DNA of 6,128 nt from Bacteroidales bacterium. Its GTDB lineage: Bacteria > Bacteroidota > Bacteroidia > Bacteroidales > UBA1402. Shown one piece after another: positions 1 through 5,252 of this stretch. Each line of letters opens with the position of its first letter. Positions within the stretch are counted from its first letter, which is position 1. The translations under genes were made by a program, and so were the position numbers. The notes beneath the pieces were generated by a model that was given only the letters and a program-made list of their open reading frames with translations, was not told where the DNA came from and did no database searches. The stretch is from positions 1 through 6,128 of the forward strand of contig JALNXZ010000098.1 of NCBI GenBank assembly GCA_023230125.1, in the 5' to 3' direction.

Positions 1-720
1 GTGAGTGCTTAAAAATTCAGGGGTGGAAGTCTGGCTTAGAGCAGACATCCTTTCCCAGAAAGAAATTGCCTGAGTCGGGTCATATCCGGCCATTGACATA
101 AAAATCAGGCCAAGACGGTCTGCTTCATATTCTTGTTTACGCGAATATGGTAAAGCCACAAAACCTTCAGCAACGATACCAAAAACACTCTGGATGGTTG
201 ATTGAGTGGTTGCAGACTTAGAGCTAAACACGGTACCAAGTATTGAGACTCCGGCATTGGTGGCCATCTGTTGGGAAATACGTTCATTGGCGTGTTTGGC
301 AACGGCATGGGCTATTTCATGTCCAAGCACTACAGCAAGGCCGGCATCATTAAGAGTGACAGGCAGAATTCCCTCATAAACTACAATTTTCCCTCCAGGC
401 ATACAAAAAGCATTGACAGCAGAATCCTTTACAAGACTAAAGGTCCATGAATAGCCGGAAATCTTGGCCGACAAGCCTTGCTCTTTCAAGTAAGAGTCCA
501 CCGCAGCAGTCATTTTTTGCCCAACCCGAATCACACGAGCACTTTCCGTTGTCTTGGATGATTTGACGGCCGTTGCCATATATGAATGATAGCTCGAATC
601 ACTCAATGCGAGCACTTCTGAATCAGAAACAAGTGAAAGCTGTTTTCTACCAGTCAAGAGAACCGTCGAACAACCAGTCAACAATAACACTGTCATTAAG
701 ATAGCTATATTTTTATTCAT
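1..720 (-). CDS. M48-family zinc metalloprotease lipoprotein, C-terminus cut by window edge
   Basis: The 240 visible codons start at the ATG whose first base is 720 and stay open to base 1, so the C-terminus is missing. The N-terminus is a lipoprotein signal: a short basic start, a hydrophobic stretch and lipobox LTGC with the acylated Cys at residue 17. The protein should therefore be anchored to a membrane facing the periplasm. The zinc-protease motif HEIAH is at residues 134-138 (zinc ligands His134 and His138, catalytic Glu135). The third ligand is probably Glu197 in EYEAD (197-201). The final visible residues FLSTH match the FLSTHP motif of the BepA/LoiP-like M48 group, so only a short tail should be missing. 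Such proteases usually act in envelope protein quality control; the substrate here is unknown. It starts 17 bases after the TerB-like gene ends, which suggests cotranscription. No Shine-Dalgarno sequence is visible. Confidence 0.93.
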   Translation of the reverse strand, partial: MNKNIAILMTVLLLTGCSTVLLTGRKQLSLVSDSEVLALSDSSYHSYMATAVKSSKTTESARVIRVGQKMTAAVDSYLKEQGLSAKISGYSWTFSLVKDSAVNAFCMPGGKIVVYEGILPVTLNDAGLAVVLGHEIAHAVAKHANERISQQMATNAGVSILGTVFSSKSATTQSTIQSVFGIVAEGFVALPYSRKQEYEADRLGLIFMSMAGYDPTQAISFWERMSALSQTSTPEFLSTH

Positions 721-737
721 TGATTTATTTTTTTAAA

Positions 738-1115
738 TTAAAGATTAACAAACCCATCATCTGTATTTTTAAAATTTTCTTTGTCAGGACGGAAAATTTC
801 TGTTTTTTCCAATATTTCATTCAGACGGGACAATTCGGAAAATTCAATGACCTTGTCCGAATAGACAGTTTGTCTGAACAACATTAAACATTGCTGGCGT
901 TTTTTTGCCGACATCGACTTTACAATCTCAAATGAGTGATCAATGGGTTCAAACAAACTATGTTCATAATCTTCAGAAGAGACATTCATATTCTGCAACA
1001 CCTGTTCAAAGAAATCCGATTCCTGACGATCCACTTCTCCATCTGAAAAAATCAATAGACTGATCAATCTAGCCACTGCAATGGATTCAAACAATTCAAA
1101 AGGGTATTTGTTCAT
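738..1115 (-). CDS. Small TerB-like protein of unknown function
   Basis: This encodes 125 residues with no signal peptide or convincing membrane segment, so it is probably cytoplasmic. It looks mostly helical. Residues 23-32 (FSDGEVDRQE) resemble the acidic DGxVxxxE loop of TerB/DjlA-type helical domains. A second, weaker copy lies at 84-102 (VYSDKVIEFSEL onward), fitting the internal pseudo-repeat of that fold. TerB-like domains are thought to bind metal or mediate protein contacts, but no reaction is established. The assignment rests on motif resemblance only. The gene sits between lipB (68 bases upstream) and the M48 protease gene (17 bases downstream), which suggests an accessory role linked to the protease. 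The ATG is the only reasonable start, because the frame upstream soon meets a stop. The C-terminal 15 residues are polar and probably disordered. Confidence 0.8.
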   Translation of the reverse strand: MNKYPFELFESIAVARLISLLIFSDGEVDRQESDFFEQVLQNMNVSSEDYEHSLFEPIDHSFEIVKSMSAKKRQQCLMLFRQTVYSDKVIEFSELSRLNEILEKTEIFRPDKENFKNTDDGFVNL

Positions 1116-1125
1116 AAATATTTTT

Positions 1126-1158
1126 AAAATATAATGTGTTTTTGAAAAACATCACAAA
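1126..1158 (-). promoter_or_regulatory. Candidate promoter for the TerB-like/M48 gene pair
   Basis: Read on the minus strand, TTTG (1158-1155) is followed after 21 bases by TATATTTT (1133-1126), one mismatch from the Bacteroidota -7 element TAnnTTTG. The spacer length fits the known TTTG-N19-21-TAnnTTTG pattern. Transcription would begin only a few bases before the start codon at 1115, so the mRNA would be nearly leaderless, and that weakens the call. A 15-base palindrome, TGTTTTTGAAAAACA (1137-1151), lies in the spacer. Confidence 0.3.
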
Positions 1159-1183
1159 GAATAATGTTCAACAAAAAGAGCCA

Positions 1184-1846
1184 TCAATGATTGAAAACCT
1201 GCAAGATTTTTTTAAAAAGAAGCTTTCTGCAATATTCTAAATCTTGTTGTTTGTCAGTTTCCTTTTCAAGAGACGTAACGCCCTTGTCTGTGAAACCACA
1301 TGGATTAATCAATGAATAATAAGACAAATCAGTATTGATATTTAATGCCAACCCATGCATAGTCACAAAACGGCTGCTCTTAACACCGATGGCACAAATC
1401 TTACGGGTTTTAACAGGGACATCGGTATCAATCCATACACCGGTCGCACCTTTAAACCTTTCTCCTTTCACTCCGAATTCCAATAAGAAGAGGATAACCG
1501 CTTCTTCGATATAATAGATATACTGCCTTAATCCAATATTGAAATGTTCCAGGTCAAGAATGGGATAAACCACTATTTGACCAGGTCCATGATAGGTTAT
1601 ATCTCCTCCTCGGTCTGTTTTAAAAAAAGCAACTCCTTTGTCTTTCAGGGTTTGGTTGTTGACCAGCAAATTTTCTTCGACACCACTCTTTCCCAAAGTG
1701 AAAACATGCGGATGTTCACAAAAGACTGCAATATCATTCAAGTCATTGATTCCATTCTTAGCAATTATCCTTGCATCAAACAATTCCTTTTGCTTCTGCC
1801 AGGCAAGTGCATACTCCATTCTTCCCCAATCATCATATATGATCAT
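1184..1846 (-). CDS. lipB: Octanoyl-[acyl-carrier-protein]:protein N-octanoyltransferase LipB
   Basis: LipB moves the octanoyl group from acyl carrier protein to the lysine of lipoyl domains (2-oxoacid dehydrogenases, glycine cleavage H protein). LipA then inserts sulfur; lipA is not in this window. The protein is 220 residues, normal for the family, and cytoplasmic. Diagnostic motifs are present in order: DWGRMEYALAWQKQ near the N-terminus (7-20), FTLGKSG (49-55), RGGDITYHGPGQ (79-90), KICAIGVK with the probable catalytic Lys149, HGLALNI (164-170), and NPCGF with the catalytic acyl-thioester Cys183. The ATG at 1846 is preferred over Met10 because the conserved N-terminal motif begins before Met10. 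The upstream GAGG abuts the ATG directly, too close to act as a normal ribosome site. It is the first gene of the leftward cluster and diverges from the lipoprotein gene at 2143. Confidence 0.97.
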   Translation of the reverse strand: MIIYDDWGRMEYALAWQKQKELFDARIIAKNGINDLNDIAVFCEHPHVFTLGKSGVEENLLVNNQTLKDKGVAFFKTDRGGDITYHGPGQIVVYPILDLEHFNIGLRQYIYYIEEAVILFLLEFGVKGERFKGATGVWIDTDVPVKTRKICAIGVKSSRFVTMHGLALNINTDLSYYSLINPCGFTDKGVTSLEKETDKQQDLEYCRKLLFKKILQVFNH

Positions 1847-1871
1847 CCTCTACAACATTTTTAAATTGATG

Positions 1872-1879
1872 CAAAAATA
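1872..1879 (-). promoter_or_regulatory. Candidate lipB promoter, -7 element
   Basis: On the minus strand this reads TATTTTTG, an exact match to the Bacteroidota -7 consensus TAnnTTTG. It would place the transcription start about 20 bases before the lipB ATG. The -33 element is poor: there is TTTA at about the right distance, and a TTG only with a 24-base spacer. Confidence 0.45.
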
Positions 1880-1933
1880 CAATATAAATAAGAATTAAAA
1901 TATCAATGATCTGATTCGCTTTCATTTTCTTTG

Positions 1934-1947
1934 TGACATATATGCCA
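1934..1947. repeat. Near-palindrome in the lipB/lipoprotein divergent region, possible operator
   Basis: TGACATATATGCCA is a 14-base near-palindrome with arms TGACATA and TATGCCA, matching at six of seven positions. It lies about 55 bases upstream of the lipB -7 candidate and about 75 bases upstream of the lipoprotein -7 candidate. With the next bases it resembles the TGTCATAATGkCATG sites found upstream of hsp20. The regulator, if any, is unknown, and chance is a fair explanation in A+T-rich intergenic DNA. Confidence 0.25.
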
Positions 1948-2022
1948 TGAAATGCTCTGACAGCAATTTAAACTTGCAATCTTCAATGTCTCATCTTTTA
2001 CGTAATTATTCACAAAAAGATG

Positions 2023-2030
2023 TATATTTG
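2023..2030 (+). promoter_or_regulatory. Candidate promoter of the lipoprotein-rsmG-hydrolase operon, -7 element
   Basis: TATATTTG is an exact match to the Bacteroidota -7 consensus TAnnTTTG. The -33 position holds only a weak TTTTACG (1996-2002). Transcription would start near 2035, leaving a leader of a little over 100 bases. No terminator is visible between here and 2143. Confidence 0.45.
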
Positions 2031-2142
2031 TAAATAATTTGATTGAATTAAGATTTTATTTTTCCGATCGATGCAAAATGCAAATCATAACCCTATGTGG
2101 AATTGGTTTTTAGTAATTATTTAAGATTTATACCTACAAGTC

Positions 2143-2979
2143 ATGAGACGAAAACTAATTTTATTTTCAGTTTTGCCATTAATTGTTGTCTTTGCCATTT
2201 CGTGTAAGAATAAGCCTGTTCAAGAAGAAGCACAGGTTACTTTCAAACCTTTCGAAATGAATGAGAAGAACCATCTCAAAGGAGACGAAAAGAATCCGGT
2301 CCTAAGTATTTCTTTAAACCTGCAATATCCTGATACTTTTTCCAATGTTTCTGTATTGAACAAAATTCGAAGGACAATACTGATTGACTTTTTCCCGGAT
2401 ATCGAAAAAGATATAATCGATCCAAGAATTGCAATGGAAACCTATATCAAGAAATATGTCAAGTTTTATGACAACTCAGAAGACGCCTCCTCCATCAGCG
2501 ATAAAAGGAATTCCGATCAGTCTGATGTTGCATGGTGGGATAATGAAAAGATGATCATCAGAAATAATTCTGATAACATTTTATCATATACCATTGAATC
2601 CAATCAATTCACTGGTGGTGCACATGGTGGAAAGAATTACCTGAACACGGTAATTAACCTAAAGACAGGAGATCGCATTACAGAAGACGATATTTTCACA
2701 GAAGTATCACGTCCCTTGGTTGCAAAAATCATCTTGAAGAAAATCATGGAGAAGCACCAAGTCAATAAAGCTGAGGACCTGGAGCAAATAGGATTCTTTG
2801 ATGTAGCCGAAATTGGTTTGAACAAAAATTTTTATGTCACCAGTGAAGGTTTTGTGTATACTTATAATGAATATGAAATTGCAGCTTATGCTGTAGGAAC
2901 AACGGAGATTTTGTTGAGTTATAAAGACATTTCAGAATTCATGATACCGGAAAATCCCATCATACCTCTTATTCCATAA
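2143..2979 (+). CDS. DUF4163/DUF3298 (RsiV-like) lipoprotein
   Basis: This encodes 278 residues. The N-terminus MRRK, a hydrophobic core and a lipobox-like AISC put the acylated Cys at residue 21, so it should be an envelope lipoprotein. The residues after Cys (KNKPVQEE) do not clearly match the known Bacteroidota surface-export signal, so periplasmic-side anchoring is the safer reading. About 50-165 resembles a DUF4163 domain, ending in the characteristic TGGAHGG (157-163). About 175-275 resembles DUF3298, with the typical FYVTSEGFVYTYNEYEIAAY pattern starting at residue 230. Related modules occur in the anti-sigma factor RsiV and the deacetylase PdaC, but Bacteroidota stand-alone versions have no established function and no catalytic residues are evident. 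The stop is 13 bases before rsmG, so it is probably the first gene of that operon. No Shine-Dalgarno sequence precedes the ATG. Confidence 0.88.
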   Translation: MRRKLILFSVLPLIVVFAISCKNKPVQEEAQVTFKPFEMNEKNHLKGDEKNPVLSISLNLQYPDTFSNVSVLNKIRRTILIDFFPDIEKDIIDPRIAMETYIKKYVKFYDNSEDASSISDKRNSDQSDVAWWDNEKMIIRNNSDNILSYTIESNQFTGGAHGGKNYLNTVINLKTGDRITEDDIFTEVSRPLVAKIILKKIMEKHQVNKAEDLEQIGFFDVAEIGLNKNFYVTSEGFVYTYNEYEIAAYAVGTTEILLSYKDISEFMIPENPIIPLIP

Positions 2980-2992
2980 ATGATCCGAAATA

Positions 2993-3622
2993 ATGAATAT
3001 AGACTGTATCGAACGTTATTTTCCAGAACTCAATAAAACTCAAAAAGAACAAATAACTGCACTCTATGATTTATATGCAGATTGGAACAGTAAAATCAAT
3101 GTCATATCAAGAAAGGACATAGAGAACCTGTACGAGCGGCATGTGTTGCATTCCATGGGCATCAGTAAGCTTTTGCATTTCAAAGACGGCTCAAACATCA
3201 TGGATGTGGGTACTGGAGGGGGATTCCCTGCCATTCCATTAGCTATTCTTTATCCAAACGTACACTTTCACCTGGTTGACAGCATCAACAAGAAGTTGAT
3301 AGTTGCCCAGGAAGTATCCGGTGCTATCGGATTAAAAAATGTCAGCATCAGACATTGCCGGGTGGAAGAAGAAAAATCTTTATTTGACTTCGTAATCAGC
3401 AGAGCCGTCATGCCTTTTTCTGATTTGGTCAAACTATGCAAAAAGAACATTGGCAAAGAACAGAGAAACTCAATGACAAATGGATTGATCTGCCTCAAAG
3501 GTGGTGAGTTGGGACATGAAATTGCATCTTTCAAAAACAAGGTCATTATAATCGAACTAAGTGATTATTTCAAGGAAGAATTCTTCGAAACTAAGAAAGT
3601 TGTTTACGTTCCACTTGTGTAA
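2993..3622 (+). CDS. rsmG: 16S rRNA (guanine527-N7)-methyltransferase RsmG
   Basis: RsmG (formerly GidB) uses S-adenosylmethionine to methylate N7 of G527 in the 530 loop of 16S rRNA; in several bacteria its loss gives low-level streptomycin resistance. The protein is 209 residues, normal length. Visible family signatures are WNSKINVISRKD (31-42), the YERHVLHS helix (47-54), the SAM-binding loop DVGTGGGFP (71-79), the acidic VDS (96-98) at the end of the second strand, and SRAV (136-139). The fold is a Rossmann-type class I methyltransferase. It lies between a lipoprotein gene (13-base gap) and a metallo-hydrolase gene (12-base gap), so cotranscription is likely, but no functional link between the three is apparent. 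There is no Shine-Dalgarno sequence; the start agrees with the usual family N-terminus. Confidence 0.97.
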   Translation: MNIDCIERYFPELNKTQKEQITALYDLYADWNSKINVISRKDIENLYERHVLHSMGISKLLHFKDGSNIMDVGTGGGFPAIPLAILYPNVHFHLVDSINKKLIVAQEVSGAIGLKNVSIRHCRVEEEKSLFDFVISRAVMPFSDLVKLCKKNIGKEQRNSMTNGLICLKGGELGHEIASFKNKVIIIELSDYFKEEFFETKKVVYVPLV

Positions 3623-3634
3623 TACTTCAAAAGC

Positions 3635-4270
3635 ATGTATATCAAGCATTTCACATTTAACCCCTTTCAAGAAAACACCTATATTGTTTACAATGAAGAA
3701 AAGGAGGCCATGATTATAGACCCTGGTTGCAATTCCGAAAAAGAAGAGTCTATCCTCAACGAATTCATTGTTTCCAATGGATTGAAAGTCAAAATATTGG
3801 TAAACACACACCTGCACATTGACCATTGTTATGGAAATGCCTTTGTAGAAAACACATATGACGTCAAAGCCTATGCCAACCGGGAAGACGAATTCTTGCT
3901 TAAAGACATGGCAGGCCAATCCAAAATCTTCGGGATTCCTCTCAGACATGCGGCAGCTTTAATTGAAAACGACATTTATGAAAACGACAAACTCACTCTG
4001 GGTTCGGAAATCTTTGAGGCTTTCCTGATTCCAGGACATTCACCGGGCAGTGTTGTTTTATACAATGCCAAAAACAGTTGTGTTTTTGTCGGAGACGTTT
4101 TATTTCAAGGAAGTATCGGGAGAACAGATTTGCAAAAGGGTAACTATCAGTCACTGATTGACGGAATTCGAGAAAAACTTCTAATACTTCCTGATGAAAC
4201 CGTTGTTTATAGTGGACATGGACCAACAACGACCATTGGTCAGGAAAAGGCTAATAACCCCTTTATTTGA
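3635..4270 (+). CDS. Metallo-beta-lactamase-fold hydrolase, glyoxalase II-like (YcbL type)
   Basis: This 211-residue protein is a cytoplasmic MBL-fold hydrolase. The binuclear metal site is complete: HLHIDH (59-64, giving His59, His61, Asp63, His64), His135 in GHSPGS (134-139), bridging Asp154 in VGDVLF (152-157), and His195 in SGHGP (193-197). GSIGRTDL (159-166) and the C-terminal GQEKANNPF tail (202-210) are typical of the short YcbL-like glyoxalase II group, which lacks the C-terminal helical domain of full-length GloB. These enzymes hydrolyse thiolesters such as S-lactoylglutathione in vitro. Many Bacteroidota lack glutathione, so the real substrate here is uncertain. It is the last gene of the probable three-gene operon, 12 bases after rsmG. 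Confidence 0.93.
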   Translation: MYIKHFTFNPFQENTYIVYNEEKEAMIIDPGCNSEKEESILNEFIVSNGLKVKILVNTHLHIDHCYGNAFVENTYDVKAYANREDEFLLKDMAGQSKIFGIPLRHAAALIENDIYENDKLTLGSEIFEAFLIPGHSPGSVVLYNAKNSCVFVGDVLFQGSIGRTDLQKGNYQSLIDGIREKLLILPDETVVYSGHGPTTTIGQEKANNPFI

Positions 4271-4276
4271 CAAAAT

Positions 4277-4321
4277 TGTCATAATGTCATGATATTTTGA
4301 TACAAACATGCCATTATGACA
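4277..4321. repeat. Long inverted repeat between the hydrolase and hsp20
   Basis: TGTCATAATG (4277-4286) is perfectly complementary to CATTATGACA (4312-4321). After one mismatch, CATG (4288-4291) also pairs with CATG (4307-4310), leaving a 15-base loop. Read outward in, the two arms are TGTCATAATGTCATG and TGTCATAATGGCATG, which differ at one of 15 positions. The left arm also holds TGTCAT twice, 8 bases apart. It begins seven bases after the hydrolase stop codon. It has no T-run after it, so it is not a standard intrinsic terminator. It could be a pair of binding sites for a regulator of hsp20, or an mRNA 3'-end stabilising hairpin. The repeat itself is certain; its role is inference. Confidence 0.7.
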
Positions 4322-4380
4322 CCTGTTATTTTTCAAGCAGTACAAACTATCGAATTGATTATCTGATGTTTAATTATTTC

Positions 4381-4414
4381 AGGCATGCTTTATATTAAAA
4401 AAGGCATGCCTTTT
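4381..4414 (+). terminator. Hairpin with short T-run, terminator or hsp20 leader element
   Basis: AGGCATGC (4381-4388) pairs with GCATGCCT (4404-4411). The stem extends inward by one G-U and two A-U pairs, leaving a loop of about nine bases. Four T follow the stem base (4411-4414). This is consistent with a moderately strong rho-independent terminator for the upstream operon, although it lies 110 bases past the hydrolase stop. If the hsp20 promoter lies upstream of it, the hairpin would instead sit in the hsp20 leader and could act as an attenuator. Confidence 0.55.
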
Positions 4415-4422
4415 GACTATAT

Positions 4423-4495
4423 CATCGTGTAGCCGATCAAGAAGACCGGTAGAAATAAAATATTAATCACTTAATCAATAGGAGATTACACGATG
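4423..4495 (+). promoter_or_regulatory. Complementary segments enclosing the hsp20 start codon, candidate RNA thermometer
   Basis: CATCGTGTA (4423-4431) is perfectly complementary to TACACGATG (4487-4495), whose last three bases are the hsp20 start codon. A G-U pair (4432/4486) extends the helix to 10 pairs. In mRNA this would bury the AUG and enclose the ribosome site at 4480-4484 in the looped domain. The domain can also form weak inner hairpins: ATTAA/TTAAT at 4462-4466 and 4471-4475, and CCG/CGG at 4433-4435 and 4447-4449 with a flanking G-U pair. Small heat-shock genes in many bacteria are controlled by leader structures that melt on heating. The complementarity is seen; the thermometer role is inference and requires transcription to start before 4423. 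Confidence 0.4.
4480..4484 (+). promoter_or_regulatory. Strong Shine-Dalgarno sequence of hsp20
   Basis: AGGAG lies eight bases before the ATG, at standard spacing. None of the other genes in the window has such a site, and ribosome sites of this kind are uncommon in Bacteroidota. It supports the start at 4493 and suggests efficient translation once the leader is open. Confidence 0.7.
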
Positions 4496-4924
4496 TTAAC
4501 AACAATCAAAAGACAAAACCCTTTTTTCCCTGTTTTATCAGATTCTTTTTTTAGGGAAAACTTTTTGAATGACAGCGATTGGACTACCAATCCTGCAGTG
4601 AATATTGCCGAAAACAAAGATGGTTTTCGCATTGAGGTTGCCGCTCCCGGCCTGAACAAAGAAGATTTTCACATCAACATCGATAAAAGAGTGCTTGTAA
4701 TTTCTTCTGAAAAGGAAACCAAGTCTGAATCAAAAGACGAAAACGATGAAAAATATTACCGCAGGGAATTCGGCTATTTCAGCTTTAAACGTTCCTTCTC
4801 ACTGCCCGAATATGCAGACACAGACAATATTAAGGCAACCCATGAAAATGGCGTATTGAACGTGTTCATTCCTAAACATGAAGAAACAAAAGAAAAACCT
4901 GCAAGGGTTATTTCGATAGAATAA
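4493..4924 (+). CDS. hsp20: Hsp20/alpha-crystallin family small heat-shock protein
   Basis: This is an ATP-independent holdase chaperone that forms oligomers, binds unfolding proteins under stress and passes them to the DnaK and ClpB machinery; it is cytoplasmic. The 143 residues show the usual three parts. The N-terminal arm (1-33) is rich in Phe. The alpha-crystallin domain spans about 34-128, beginning PAVNIAENKDGFRIEVAAPG and containing the FKRSFSLPE strand (98-106) and the hallmark ATHENGVLNVFIPK (115-128). The short C-terminal tail carries the oligomer-forming IxI motif in RVISIE (138-143, Ile140 and Ile142). Length and architecture match bacterial class A proteins. It is a single-gene unit, with a structured leader upstream and a strong terminator about 50 bases after the stop. 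No CIRCE operator was found; regulation may be through the leader. Confidence 0.96.
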   Translation: MLTTIKRQNPFFPVLSDSFFRENFLNDSDWTTNPAVNIAENKDGFRIEVAAPGLNKEDFHINIDKRVLVISSEKETKSESKDENDEKYYRREFGYFSFKRSFSLPEYADTDNIKATHENGVLNVFIPKHEETKEKPARVISIE

Positions 4925-5252
4925 CATCATTTTAGACTTATTTACATCTAATTGATTGATTTACTGATTGATGAAGGCTGTTTCTTGGTGTCGAAACAGC
5001 CTTTTTTATTTGCCAAAGTCTTATCCGAATTTTTTTCGCTTCAATTCTGTTAAGTTCTTTTATCACGAAAATTCATCATCATGTAAAGACATTCAGATCA
5101 TTAGATCTATCCAATCTGCACCCGAATCTTGTAAAGAATCAGTCGTTCAAATTCCAAGCTCCAAATTTTTAATATTGGATTTTAATGCCGAACTTTGTGC
5201 GCTTGGTTTTGCAACCTGTAGATCATTGTAAACAACACACTATCAATTTTTT
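4925..5252. other. Gene-free stretch between hsp20 and the M24 peptidase
   Basis: These 328 bases hold the hsp20 terminator near the left end and a small run of TGATTGAT-like direct repeats just before it (about 4951-4971). From 5008 onward I see no convincing gene, RNA or repeat on either strand. A promoter for the M24 gene is expected here. The nearest match to TAnnTTTG is TAATATTG (5170-5177, one mismatch), without a good -33 partner, so I do not call it. An open frame at 4968-5231 overlaps the terminator and resembles no family I know. Confidence 0.6.
4974..5007 (+). terminator. Rho-independent terminator of hsp20
   Basis: AAGGCTGTTTC (4974-4984) and GAAACAGCCTT (4993-5003) form a perfect 11-bp stem with an eight-base loop, followed by a run of six T (5002-5007). 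This is a textbook intrinsic terminator 50 bases after the hsp20 stop. There is no matching A-run on the left, so it should act mainly in the plus direction. Confidence 0.9.

Noticed and set aside
1..10. GAGTGCTTAA resembles half of a CIRCE heat-shock operator
   Set aside because: It lies inside the M48 coding sequence (encoding the LSTH residues), and no matching inverted half was found.
1544..1864. 106-codon open frame on the plus strand
   Set aside because: It is antisense to lipB, which has all catalytic motifs; the plus-strand frame is a shadow.
3557..3949. 130-codon open frame on the minus strand
   Set aside because: It is antisense to the end of rsmG and the start of the MBL hydrolase, both well supported.
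4277..4321. Inverted repeat as an insertion-sequence terminal repeat or excision scar
   Set aside because: The arms are only 15 bases apart, there is no transposase remnant, and no target-site duplication is evident.
4413..4426. TTGACTATATCATC as a sigma-70-like -35 region for hsp20
   Set aside because: No -10 or TAnnTTTG-like element follows at a usable distance.
4968..5231. 87-codon open frame on the plus strand after hsp20
   Set aside because: Its start overlaps the hsp20 terminator, it has no internal Met, no ribosome site and no recognisable family, and its composition looks like translated intergenic DNA.
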